Source: Toxonevra muliebris | Taxonomy: Eukaryota > Arthropoda > Insecta > Diptera > Pallopteridae | Length of the DNA: 64,000 nt | NCBI GenBank assembly: GCA_963691655.1 | Contig: OY829329.1 | Span: 7,578,708-7,642,707 of the forward strand | Direction: 5' to 3' | Shown: positions 12,734-24,831 of the stretch, piece by piece | How positions within the stretch are numbered: position 1 is the first letter of the stretch | Layout: every line of letters starts with the position of its first letter | Notes under the pieces: model-generated | The model's database searches: none | Told to the model about the DNA's origin: nothing | Seen by the model: the letters and a program-made list of their open reading frames with translations, nothing else | Program-made: the position numbers and the translations under genes

Positions 12734-15091
12734 TGTTATTAGCATATGTTATCAAAAATTTAAAGGATGAAGGCTAAACACTGTAAGCCCGGATTTTGTA
12801 TCATTTTTCGCAGTATATTGCTGTTCCATTATTATTAGCTATAATCTATACATTTATTAGTGTAACTACATTTAAAATCGGTTAAGCCAATTCTAAAATA
12901 TTAGCGTCGCAAGTTTTTTAAAATTCGCTCATTGAACAAAGCATTGCATTCATCGTTGTAAAAATCATTGCTTAAGCGGGAGTAAAGAACAAATGAGAGA
13001 GAGAGAGAAGGCATGAGTAACGGCATTTCTCAGAGTTATCTAACGAATTATCTGCATACACAAATAACAAAACAAACAACAACGAGTAGTTTGGTTCTCT
13101 TTTGATATTTGCTTTTTCATAAAGAGATTTCTGGAGCAAAAAAATAGCCCCAGTTACTGGGGCCTTACCGACTAGTTTGTTTTATTTCGTGATGGTGTTC
13201 TGTATAAACAATGTGTTTCATAAAAAAAAAAAAAAAAATTATGAAATATTTTTTTTCGAAAAAAAGCAGATTTCTTTTTGAAGTAATCTGGTTTTATGGA
13301 ATCAAAAATTTAAAGTATATATTGGCGAAAATTAGCAGCACAAAAAATATGATACTCTGGTAAAATCCAAATTGAATAACGAAGAAAATTTGCATACATT
13401 TTGGAAAATCGGTGAACTCATTTAATAAGTAAAATGTATTCATTAAATATGTGCCTACTTGTATAAAACAAAAGTATTCCATACATTCAGAATTAATAAA
13501 GGGCGCCCTTTCGATCGCACAATATATTAAAGTTGTTTTTACATCAAGAAGTCAAAAAATATATTGTTGCAAATAGTTAATGAATAATAATTATAATAAA
13601 ATGCATACGTTTTAAAATGTATTCATTAAAAATCACCTGTCCTTAGTGATTTATTTATACGTGATCAATCCACAGAGATGTAAGTTTGTTTTAACGAAGA
13701 GTGTATAAAACTCAGCAATTTTAGAACCCAAATATTGCGGATAGTTCCTGGGCACTGCAAAAATTACGAGCATGAGATACCTTCTGCTATACATAAGTTT
13801 TTCCTATTAATTTGTGATCTAGAGTTATTTCTAGATATTTCACTTTCGGAGACAATTTCGGGGCTACTTCTTTTAATACCGGTAGTTAATGGTCATTCGG
13901 TTTTCTTTCTAAGTAAAGACCACTGGGGTGGTCCAAACTACATGTCCCTGCAAATTTTTAAACTTCTACGCCCAAAAATAACGGTTTTATTAACGAAATC
14001 CAAAAGGAATTGCAAGTACATTAATTTAATAAGCAAATTGATGTATTTATACATTTGAATGAGAAATGATGCAAAATATTTGAATCCTTTTAAGTAACTA
14101 AGTAATACTAATGATACTAAGCCTTCACAACTACATTCTTCTTAAATCTATAATATTTTTTATTTTAGAATGTTATTTTGCTCCTCTTGTAAAAAAAATG
14201 AAATGTGTAGTTAAGGCTTTTCGGATTTTAGATGACGATATACTTCTTAACCATACGCTTTATGTCGCTTCAGTTTTTCATTTTTATTTTTTTAATTGAA
14301 GTATGATGATGTTATATTATTAAAAAATTGCGACGAAAACTTTTTCGAATTTTATCTACTGCACTGTGCGTTGAGTACTTAAAACTTAGAGTTATCAGAG
14401 GACAAAAAAAAGAAACTAATCAAGTTTTCGGTCATTACCCTAGAGGCTGTTTTGTTATTCTCGTCTTGTGGTTAGAACATACTGATTAAAAGACTTAAGC
14501 CTTCTTGAAGAGATTGACCTGCATCCCGGGTAATGTGTCGTAAGGAGTACTTCCTAGGGGTTTTGACTTCGATTTGGTTGCGGATGCATCTGGCGTGCAA
14601 AGAGATGTTCCCTTTGAAGAACTTTGCACAGAATACTTAGGTCTTTTTGACTTAGGTACACACATCCGCAGGCAGTTTTTTTAAATTCTGTCAATTCAAA
14701 ATTAAAGAAAATGAATAAAAGACATTGCCAACTGGAATAAAATCTTAGTTTTCCTGGGAATTTAATTAATCGCGATCACCTTTAATTTATTTAATTATTT
14801 TATATTTATTTATTACATGCAAAATCGCCTTTCGAAGTCTCTCGGATTTAAGTTTCCTTCCTTTTGAATGAACCTCAATGATTTCAGGCGCTTGGAAATT
14901 ACTGCTTGAGTAACTCTCAATCTTATTGTAAGTTCCTATTGCATTTGTGACGAGTAACATCTCCAACTCTTCATTTTCGAACTTATTAACTTTGCCAGGA
15001 TGTTCCTTATATTCCGTGTCAAAATATCCACTTTTTGACACGGAAAAGGTTTACATTTACATGAGATTTTACACAGTATTGCACTGCACTC

Positions 15092-15116
15092 CACCGCACC
15101 GCAAGTGATTCTGTTC
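15092..15116 (-). repeat. Short dispersed repeat, inverted relative to 17.8 kb
   Basis: Its reverse complement matches 17794-17818 at 23 of 25 positions; the shared core is ACAGAATCACTTGCGG. It lies in otherwise featureless sequence, and the extent of the repeat beyond the core is unclear. Confidence 0.5.
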
Positions 15117-17305
15117 CTAACTTTACAGTATTGCCAGATGTGATTCAGTACAATCAGTACATCAATTGAAAATCCCTTACAGAAATTAATTGATCCTTTT
15201 AAATTCAAGAATAGAACCGTTGAAAGCTAAAAAAAGTTTGGTTTTGAATATGAATGAAATAACTGTGGTTCGTTAATACATGAGGCAAAAAAGCTTTTTA
15301 TTATTTTCACAGCTGGCTCGATGTTTTTTTTTTTTATTGTGTAGAGGGAACTATTGCTCAACAATGCCAATGCACGCAACAATAACAGAATAGAAGGGAG
15401 GTAGGAGGTAGAAGAGCGAACAAAACTTTGCTTCCGAATCACAATGAATGTAAACATACGTAAATATAAAAACAAATCGGATATAGAGTGCATTGAGATC
15501 GGATGATTATAGCTTATAGTTAGGCTCATCGTTTATTTCCTAAACTGTTCAAATCAGTAAAGAATTAACATTGGGGCAAAGCGTTCGCGCTATCGCTGAA
15601 TTTTTTTTTTTTTTACCGTTTGTCATAAAGCACGAAGTTTTGACTGTCTATTCGATGAAAATTTATATAAATTAAATATATTATTACATTTTTTAATTAA
15701 AAGTTAAGTAAAAAACTGCATATGCAATTTAGAAGTTGAGGTATGAAAAACTCTAATTAATACCAACATTAATTTTTAATTGCGAATTTAAATTGTTGGA
15801 GTATTGTGCCTAAATTAGTGATATTATTTTGGTTCTAGTTTAATATTAAAATTATTAATAAACGCTCAACAATATAGTGAATATGAATGCGTAGCAACAA
15901 CAAATAACAACCAAAAATATCTACAAGCCGTTTTACTGTATATGTAAAGACATACAAATGATAGGAAATTGATTTCTCACGGGATAGGATAATTGAAGTT
16001 AAAACAGGTGAGAGCATAGTTCCGAAAACTTAATTTCTTAATAGCTTAAATAAATATTTCCCAAAAGTATATCCTATAATGCCACGAAGTTATCCTTTTC
16101 TCTTTCCACTTCCTTTAGGTTTCAGCCAATTTGTTTTAATATTTCTTATTTTTTTCTATTTAAGGGTTGTTTTTGTTCTTAATTTTCAGCTTTGTATTGG
16201 TATTTTTTTCTTCACGTTTGTTATTAACATTTTTCTCTATGCAATTAGACTTAAGTTCATAATGTTGAAAAAATGGTTACTATGAACATTTCGATCATTA
16301 CACATGAATCAACCAAATATTTTTTAAGGGACGAAAAAGTTTTTACGCAATTTCTAGACTTGCTAGTGTACAATAATATATTTTTGACTACAGTAAAGTT
16401 AAAAAAAAAAATAGTAAATAATAAGAAATTGAAATTTAGCACATAAACTTCCCTTTGTCTTGCTGATTAATTTTTTATGTGTTAATCCATTCTCTCGTCT
16501 CTTATTGACCAACGGAAACATATCGTTTTTATAGTTTAAAAAGCTTAGAATTTTAACCCAAATTTGATACATTTTTTTAAACTAAATTTTGTAAATTCCC
16601 AGTATCATATTAAAAAAAAAAAGGATTTATCAGTTTAAACTTATAATGCCCATAATTTTCGGTTATAAAAAACTGTGAATGAAAATTATACAATGAATGA
16701 ATTATAAATACAATGAGTTGAAATTTATGATCTGGCAAAAATGAAAATTTCTATTTTAATACTATTTTTTAATTGTTCACAAATGAAGCAGATCACGTTT
16801 TCTGAGTCTTAATCATTTGCTGTAACTAACGTCACTTGTAAGTACGATATATAATTATGAAGTTATTTTTTTTTTTTGAGCATCGGAATGTGTAATCTTG
16901 GTTTCTGTCATTCTTGTTGTATATTTTCATTCATATGTACATGCATTTCAGTGTTATCTAGAATTTTTCGAAATTTAATGTTTCTGTAATGTGAACATAG
17001 CTTTAACGAACCATTCGCTTTACTTAAAAGTATTTGCTTATTATTTGCCCCGATATTATTATATAACTACGAATGCTGGGTGTCTATGCATGCGTATTGT
17101 TTAATTTGAATTTGTTGAATCAATAATCTTAGAAACGTTTCAACTTACAATTACTTAAGTCGAATGTATTAAGTAACCTTTAAAAATTAAAAATAATCAT
17201 AAAACTGTATTTACTTGTTGATAATAAGTGCACTTAAAACACTCAATCTCAATAGATTTACATTTGCATTGAAAATACGGCTATAGTACATGCAATAATC
17301 TCAAT

Positions 17306-18472
17306 CAGTGGCGTAGCCGTATAGGGGCCGCAGCCTCCAGTTTTTTTTTATTGAATATTTGCTTTCAGTGATAGTATAAAAAATTAAACTTTTTCTTTAC
17401 ATTTTACACTAGCCAACACGAAATAGGCGTCAGGAACCATCTACTTTCTTACTTCATAATTTTAGGGCGCTGATCTCAACGGCGTGGCGTATCTAGTTTT
17501 TAAGATATTAAAAAACTATTTCTTGAGAGATTTTCGTGATTTTATTCCAAAGAATTTGATAAATTTAAGATTTTTTTCTAAAAAATGGAACTGAATGAAA
17601 AAGAAATTTTGATTACAAAAATTTTTTAAAAATATGCAAACATTGCAATCATCAATTTTTTGATTTACAGTGATTTTAATTTATCAAGAAGTAGATGATT
17701 TAGTTACAGAGAAAAATTTTATGTGCATGTCCGATTTAATATTATTCATAATTTATAAAAAATGCCAGTTATAGATTTCAAATTTAAAAGCCGAAACAGA
17801 ATCACTTGCGGCGCGGTGCTGTTTTTTGACATTTGATTTAGAAACAATAGATACATATATACGAAACAGCACAGAACCACAGCACAGCACAGCACTGCAG
17901 AAGGTTAGCCCAAAATTTTGGAATACTGCATTACGAATCAGCTGTTTTACTGTTAAAGTAAAATAGACTCCGATGAAAATTCAATTTTATAAAATAAAGC
18001 AGACACAAGTTATAAATCTTTTTTGTTGAAACATTTTATAATTTGTCTTTTAATACATTTGTTTCATACGTAAAACCAACAATACACACAAATATAAAAT
18101 ATGTTTCTGGCAAGCCTGCGATGTTTAAACCTATGCATATTTATATGCTTAATTCAAATAGGTATGCAGTACATCAGGATTTCGAGAAACCTTAGCCTAG
18201 CAGTGCGATAAAGATCGGTTCTATAAAAATTTGAAAGATTTTTTAACATTTTTTTTACAATGTGCCTAGTTTTCTTTCGGGCCTAAAATTGGCACTTTTA
18301 CATTTTTTGGCAAGATTTTTTCAATAGTCTAATGATTTTAATGTTCGGATCAAAAAATTGACATATTGGAGAAATAAGGTGATAGAGTATTTCTGTATTG
18401 TGTTAAAAAAAAAGTTAAAAAAAAAATGCTGCTGTCCGCCCCCCATGCAAATATTTTCTGGCTACGTAACTG
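17306..18472. mobile_element. Non-autonomous hAT-like transposon (about 1.17 kb)
   Basis: The left end CAGTGGCGTAGCC matches the classic hAT-type terminus; the reverse complement of the right end is CAGTTACGTAGCC. A G-rich run follows each terminus, as in many hAT elements. The 8-bp flanks are ATCTCAAT and ACTTCAAT (6 of 8 equal), the expected hAT duplication length. No transposase frame survives. Inside, near 17793-17900, is a GC-rich stretch with AGCACAGCACAGCACTGC and the short repeat shared with 15.1 kb. Confidence 0.65.
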
Positions 18473-19299
18473 ACTTCAATCATTTTCAATCACCATATTA
18501 AAAGATAAAAGATTAATGATTGCTGATTATCAAATTATGTACATAGTTCATTAAAATGTGTTTTAATTTGTTTAAAGTCCCATTTTATTAGAATCACTTG
18601 GACTACTTCACATTTACTTTTATAGAAATGATATGGGTAGAAATATGCTTTTCTAGTTTTTGTGAAAAAAGGGGAAACCACATTGCTTTATTGGAAAAAG
18701 CGATATATTGCAAAAACTTAAATTTTGAAGGCAGACATAACTTACTTTAAAATGTAGTTTAAAAATATGTTTTTAATAAGTGAATTTAATTTTTTAGAAA
18801 AGTGGACAGAACCCTTTTTGCATATGATAGATTGGATTCGGTTAGCGAACTTAAAAATATTTTTAAAACCGAATTATTTTTAATATTATACATTGAAATC
18901 GTTTTGCATTTATTTTAATTTGAAAACGTATGAATGTATCGTCGGTTCAGAGGTAAAATTCATTAAGTAATATAATTAAAAAACAAAATTAATTTTTTTT
19001 TAAATTTTTAAGCTATTAAAGAATAATCAAAAAACAATACAAAACTTTATTAAAAGTCGAATTTTTTCAGGAAAAAGCTTTTCACTTCATTGTTTAAAAA
19101 CAACACAATACTGTAGATCTCTTTCTTTTTCATTAGTGCACAAATATAACACACCTCATAAATAAAGTTCGGATTAGATCATCAATGGGCTGATGCGTGA
19201 ATGTTATTATTAGTACCAAGGCAACCGAACTTTACTCGGCGCCTTTCACCTATTTAGATAAGATTGGAAAGTAAAAGTACATGAAAACTAAACAAATCT

Positions 19300-19560
19300 G
19301 ACCACATTGAAGGATTCGAACCCGCTCTAACCCCTGGGCTATTGCGAAGGTGATCTCTGTGGCGAAATTACCAATTATATTACTCGGGCAAGACAAGTTT
19401 TTTGCTTTGCGTGTGAAAACACAAAGAAAACGAATTTTCCCGGAAATGAGACCTAGCTAGAAAAATTTGTTGCCCCGTAAGCCCCTATATTGTAAATTTC
19501 ATTGAAATCGATAGAGCCGTTTTCAAGAACCCGAATACAAACAAATAAGATTAACTGCAC
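19300..19560 (-). repeat. tRNA-like dispersed repeat (SINE-type), anticodon region missing
   Basis: On the minus strand an exact A-box match TAGCCCAGGGG (19341-19331) is followed only 8 bases later by an exact B-box match GGTTCGAATCC (19322-19312). In a true tRNA the two boxes are 30 or more bases apart, so the anticodon arm is absent and this is not a functional tRNA. A 5-bp match CCACA/TGTGG flanks the pair like an acceptor stem. The adjoining sequence to 19560 (TTGAAAACGGCTCTA and a TCTAGCTAGG core) has the look of a dispersed insect repeat. Boundaries are uncertain. Confidence 0.55.
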
Positions 19561-21417
19561 AAATTAAAGTTTTATGTATGCAAAATAAGCTCAAACATTA
19601 TTTTTCGTCTTGTGACGTGGAGCATGTTTACATAAATCAAAGTTTAAATTTTAAACATAGCCTAGCTCCTTAAGTTAAATAAATTATGTACATAAATGTT
19701 TATAAATACTCTTGAAATATAATTAAAAACTTTTTTAATTTAGGAATATAAAAACTGACAGCACAAGCACCTATTTAATGTAGTGTTTATTTGTGTAAAT
19801 TAATATATATACAGTACATACGAGTATTTAATAGAAAAAGAATTGTTTAATCCACTAATTTAAACAATGATGATAAGCAATTGGCAAAACTGAAATCTTT
19901 ATCATATCGTATTTAGTATTGTTTCAGCATTCAATATCAAAAGTTGAAATTACATATCAGTAGTACCTAATATTTTTTATATACTATACGACAAAAAGTT
20001 TTGATTTGTAAGTTGTTGATTTCAATAGTGATTTACAATGCATTATTTTTTTTTTTTTATAATATTTCACAAAAAAAAAGACATTGCAACAATACATACG
20101 TATTTAACTCTAACAAATGTTTTGTATAACATTGTAGGCAAAGTGAACTGCTTTATCGAAAACTAGATGTAGTTTAATCACTAAGTGTGTGTATTACTTA
20201 ATTCAATTAAAAATATTTAATAATAATGTAGATAATTTAAGCTCCAACACTCCAGAACACAGACCATAAACAAAAAGTCAACCTTAGTAAATGACTGTGA
20301 TTATGTGCCATTAATTGTAATTTATTGAATTGCTCATATAATTGAAGCGTTTAAGACCATAATAAGTCAAGTCAATTTTAGAAAAATTCTAGATTTGTCA
20401 GTGATTAAAATAGTTTCTATACTACATCGTTTCAGAAATTTTAAAACAGAGTTAGAGTTAGTTAGTATGTTTGATTTTTGACAAATTTTTTTTGCATTTT
20501 TATAAACAGTTTTACTCATCACTGTATTAACAAACAAAAGAAATATTATGCTTATCAGTCAATTGCATTTTATATTCTATATCGCTTGCTGAAACAATAA
20601 TAATTTGAATTTAATTCAATATGTTGCTACACCAGTTTAATTGAATTTCGCCGAAGGATTATGACACCAACAGTAGTTGATATGCTTATAAACAATAGTG
20701 TATATCTTATAAATAAGTAATAATGATAAATATTTATTGTATTTATGAGTAGCATCTACTTATTAGCTTTAATATGTATGAGGGAATGCGAGTATACATT
20801 AGAGTGGTTCTTATTTTGTAAATTAGGTAAATTAGTGGGGGACACCGCCTAAGTTGAAAAATTAAATAACATATTTAAAATTTTTCGAGAGGATTCCAAC
20901 AACGTCACAAGCTTCGAGACGAGCTATAAATTAGAAGATATGTGTAACAATAGATGCAATATAGCCGCGTAGACAGTCCCACTTCTACAATTTAACCTAA
21001 TTCAATCTAATCCTTCGTGTATATTTTTAATTTTTCTTTATTTTAAAAATTAAATTAAATTGAAGCCGATTACCCTGGTAATTATAATAAAAGCAATGGA
21101 TGCGTGCAAGGCAGGCAAGATATTTGATGTATAAACAGTTAAGCCAACTGAATGCCATATACATAAGCTCACATATGTATAGCCATATATAGGGATTTGA
21201 TGTATAATCTATATGCTAGGTAAGTAATTCAAATTAAAACAATTTGAATTAAACAATTAAAACAATTGCAAAAATATTTTGCAATTTGCACCAAATCGTA
21301 GTTGCATTATTTTTCTTTAACTCAATGCATCGAGCACGATATGTTCGCATATACGCAGCTGTAATTGCATCTTTTTTTCAGCGCTTTAAGTTTCTCTTCC
21401 TGTCGATTTGAAATTTT

Positions 21418-21539
21418 GTTAGATGTGAAAATTTTGCATAACGTCGCCTGAGAATTGATTTGGCATATAGGTATATGAATTTGTACACACATACTCCAAA
21501 TCAATTATCAGGCGACGATAACTGCTTTCCGCATCTAAC
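21418..21539 (+). ncRNA. Candidate microRNA-precursor-like hairpin
   Basis: A 122-base sequence folds on itself. The inner stem pairs CGTCGCCTGAGAATTGATTT (plus one more base) with its complement at about 21498-21518, one mismatch in 21. The outer stem pairs GTTAGATGTG (21418-21427) with CGCATCTAAC (21530-21539) with one G-U wobble. Between them the arms pair imperfectly, and the loop is about 35 bases. Stem length, small bulges and loop fit a fly pri-miRNA, but a miniature transposon with inverted ends would look similar. The mature sequence is not one I recognise. The strand is arbitrary. Confidence 0.35.
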
Positions 21540-21554
21540 CTTAGAAAGGCAACA

Positions 21555-21572
21555 GGGGTGACCAGTCACCCC
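21555..21572. repeat. Short palindrome GGGGTGAC-CA-GTCACCCC
   Basis: Two perfect 8-base arms separated by 2 bases, 15 bp after the long hairpin. It could be a protein-binding dyad or part of the same element; function is unknown. Confidence 0.45.
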
Positions 21573-22263
21573 ACTACTTTTTAAAAGCACCGCAAAGAGA
21601 TTTGTATTAACTGCATTTAATAAAAATAAGAAACAGTGTATTTTTATTGAAGTAAATAAGTGAATTTATAATAAATAAGTTTTTGATTTTTCTGTTTAAC
21701 ATATTTGCTATTTACATAGATAAAAAAGTGTTGCTTTTCTAAGGTTAATGCACAAAGCAAAATTTTTGTAATGCCGTTGTTTGCTATTATTATCACTACA
21801 TTTTGTTTAAACATTTATTGAAACCTAGATTCTTTATTACTTACCATTTTGTATTGTTTTTATATTTTAAAAAATATTTAATTTTAATCCAATTTAATTA
21901 ACCGAATGCAAAACCTATCAAACGCCTGTGTTTGCTACGGCGACTTCTCTGCTTGTATGGTATAGTCGATCTCCACACGTTTAACACCAACAAATAATTC
22001 CACGAATAAATGTACACACACATTTTGTTTTCGTATGTACAGATATGTGTGAGTAAATTGATCGAAACATAAACAAACAAACTCCGCTCGTATTTTAATT
22101 TCTCCCTCTCTTCTTCTATTCTCTCTTCTCTTTGTTGTTTAGAGTAGCACAGTCATGCCGCGCAGTAGTGCGAGCGAGAGGGGAACTGGATATTACAGTT
22201 ATCTTACATCTTACGTTACAGTTATTCTTACATTTTACACATTTGAAATTTTGCCCATACCGT

Positions 22264-22286
22264 GAGCTAAAATGTTTACACATCAA
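22264..22286 (+). repeat. Tail of a dispersed repeat also found in mus201 and U26 introns
   Basis: GAGCTAAAATGTTTACACATC here resembles the ends of the repeats at about 29.69 kb and 31.35 kb. Preceding bases back to about 22140 hold a GC-richer stretch (GTAGTGCGAGCGAGAGG) that may belong to the same element but is not alignable by eye. Confidence 0.35.
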
Positions 22287-22716
22287 TAAATAAATAATAA
22301 AAAAAAATACTTTGAAAAATATATTTGTTTACAAATTGTGAATGAAAAATATAGCAGCTATGTCGGGTCCAAAACCCATCTATTTAATTTTCCAATTTAA
22401 TTCTTTTCAATATATTATCATTTACGTTGTGCCTATTTTGTTAGATGTCGTTGATTCTGGTCTAGAAGCCACTAAGTATATATAGATTTAGAAAAAAAAA
22501 CATTAGAATTGAATTCTTCGAAAAATATGTATGTGTATGTTTAAAAAAATATATTTTGGTTGTAAAAATAGTTGGCGTTGATATAATTTAATTAGAATTA
22601 TTGAGTGAAATGTTTTACAATTAAATTTTGACTCCATTCAAAAAAATCATTAAAAAAATAACAAAATTGCCGTAAAATCCTTTATATTCATTTAAAAATT
22701 TTGTTTTTAGTATAAA

Positions 22717-23732
22717 ATGGTATATTATTTTATTATTTTGATAATTATTTTACGGCTTCTTTATTCTTTCAGCAATAAAATGGGCTGCGTTTGCGAAATT
22801 ATTGGACTTGCCTGCATGGTGGCATTTTTAATGAGTTTTTCTCCCAAAGCACCATACCAACTAAAAATGGCAGCTTTTTTTTTTGGCTCCGCGTTTGTTG
22901 TACTTATATGTGTACCATTTATGATATTACGACCGCGTGATTATCGAAATGCTCTGTAAGTTGACATACATATATATATAGAAGAGAGGATTTTCTTAAA
23001 TCAAATCAATGTCTTATTTAGGGTACCTGCATGGGGTTGCAGGCAACTCTGTAAATTGCTGGGTGTCACTATGGAGGTTAGAGGTCTTGAAAATGTGCGT
23101 AGAGAACATGGGGCCATAGTGTTGATGAATCATCAAAGTGTTTTAGATCTTTGTGGTAAGACATATTATGGGTATATATAATTCCAATTGATAATTCAGT
23201 TTTTTATTTTTTATAAATCACTTTAGTTTTAGCATATTTGTGGCCTGTAATAGGTCGTGCTACCGTTGTATCAAAAAGGGAAGTTCTATACCTACCATTC
23301 TTCGGGATTGGCGCCTGGCTTTGGGGTACCTTATTTATCAATCGTTCACGTAAGAGTGATTCAATCAATGCATTACAAAAGGAATCTAAAGCGATTAATG
23401 AACAAGGCTGTAAATTGTTGCTTTTCCCCGAGGGAACTCGTAATTCTAAAGAAACGCTGTTGCCATTCAAGAAAGGATCTTTTCATATTGCATTGCAAAG
23501 TAAATGCCCAATTCAACCTGTGGTTATCTCAAAATATTGGTTCCTAAACAGCGAAAAGAAATTATTCAGACCGGGACATGCAATTATACATATTTTGCCT
23601 GAAATTACAACTGAAGGATATAGTAAGAATTATCTGGACGAACTTCTGGAAGAATCTCGAAATGTTATGCAAGCAGAGTATTCGAAACTGAGCCAAGAAA
23701 CCAAGACGCTAAATTCAAAGAAGCAAGTTTAG
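22717..23732 (+). CDS. 1-acyl-sn-glycerol-3-phosphate acyltransferase (AGPAT/LPAAT)
   Basis: Three exons, 22717-22955, 23022-23155 and 23227-23732, encode 292 residues; phases 2 and 1 agree across two introns of 66 and 71 bp. The enzyme acylates lysophosphatidic acid to phosphatidic acid in the endoplasmic reticulum membrane, feeding phospholipid and triacylglycerol synthesis. Two hydrophobic segments occupy about residues 1-75. Motif I (NHQSVLD, residues 116-122) carries the catalytic His and Asp. Motif III (LFPEGTRN, about 190-197) binds the glycerol phosphate, and a PIQPVVIS block matches motif IV. The length is typical. The first ATG was taken; the methionine in NKMGC about 22 residues on is an alternative. 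Several fly paralogues exist and I cannot say which this is. It lies 1.1 kb upstream of mus201 on the same strand. Confidence 0.92.
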
Positions 23733-24831
23733 CTTAGAATTGCTTTTTTTAACTCAGGGCTTATATTTTCTAATATGCCTTTGCATATGCAAAAAGATAT
23801 ATAAAAAATGTTTTGCTACTATGTATATAAAAATTAAAATAAAATCTTTATGTGGACAAAAATTTATATATTGAATTATTTAATATTTAAGGATCAGAAG
23901 AATACTAGGAGGTAGACTTGGGTTGATGGTTATATTGCTGGCATGCCAGAATGCTTTTTTTTTTTTTTTTTTGGTATGCCATAAATATGGTGCGACATAT
24001 GATGCTCCACTAGATATTTTGGTGGCAAGATATGAAATTTGCAATGCATTACAGCTAGTCAAGGTTCTATGTTTGACTGATGTAAACTGTATGACAAACA
24101 GATGCTGGCCAGAAAACATTCCTGAATAATGTTCAGTTAGTGCAAACGGTTGCATAACACTACGTTCTAACTAAATCCGATGCGAACGTTTTTAGTGTAT
24201 GTAGACAGAATTCCAACATGTTCGGTCGGTGTAAACGGAAAAATGTTTGCCATTTCCTAAGATTCCTTTATTATGAACTTTTTTGTGTGTTTGCTTGGTG
24301 TAAACACATAGCGACGAGTGCTATATATCAACAATTCGGCGTCAGAGTACGGAGTCGATACAAATCACACGCATCGCCTGTCGATTATCGACATACAAAT
24401 GCTGAAGAAAGAAGTTGCCATACTTTCTTGTCCCGTCTAAATATTACCAGAAAATTTTTTAAGTTTATATCCGAAGGAGAGGGAAAAAGAGTGCAACGAA
24501 AGAGTAAGCGAACAACCACAATTGCTGGTAATAATTGCCTAATCAAAAAGGGGGCTTTATTATAAAAAATGTTGTCTCCATTTTCTCAAATTCCTTCTCT
24601 GTTAAGAAAATTTGTATCTTATTTTTGATTTTATCTATCACGTGACAATACTGTGATGACATCCGCCTATTAAATAATGTATTTTCTTGATTTATTTACA
24701 TTTGGGGATTTTCAAAACCCATTTAGGATTTTTTTGCGACAAGCTTTAAAAACATCTGGCAGTACTACTGCTTTTCACGTTAGTTAAATAAATAATGATT
24801 ATTTTGGAAAAATATTTGATCATTTCACAAC
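23733..24831. other. Intergenic region upstream of mus201
   Basis: About 1.1 kb holding the acyltransferase 3' UTR and presumably the mus201 promoter. It includes an 18-base T run near 23957 and a stretch near 24140-24240 with repeated GTGTAAACGG-like words (GTGCAAACGG, GTGTAAACGG) that may be an old repeat. No gene is recognised. Confidence 0.5.
23838..23843 (+). terminator. Poly(A) signal of the acyltransferase gene
   Basis: AATAAA, 106 bp after the TAG stop. Confidence 0.5.

Larger units (their letters stand above)
9853..22716. other. 12.9-kb gene-free block rich in old transposable elements
   Basis: No open frame here has family motifs or codon structure of a gene. Recognisable contents are listed separately: TIR elements at 10366-11767, 12181-12733 and 17306-18472, an inverted pair of short repeats at 15.1 and 17.8 kb, a tRNA-like repeat near 19.3 kb and hairpins near 21.5 kb. 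The segments 12.7-15.0, 15.1-17.3, 18.5-19.2, 19.6-21.4 and 21.6-22.2 kb are AT-rich sequence with homopolymer runs, in which I see nothing I can support. Confidence 0.6.

Noticed and set aside
19300..19372. A functional tRNA gene
   Set aside because: The A and B boxes are too close, and no anticodon arm or clean acceptor stem can be drawn.
24218..24565. 115-residue open frame upstream of mus201
   Set aside because: No recognisable domain, no partner exons, and a nearby repeat-like sequence. It might be a short gene but I cannot support it.
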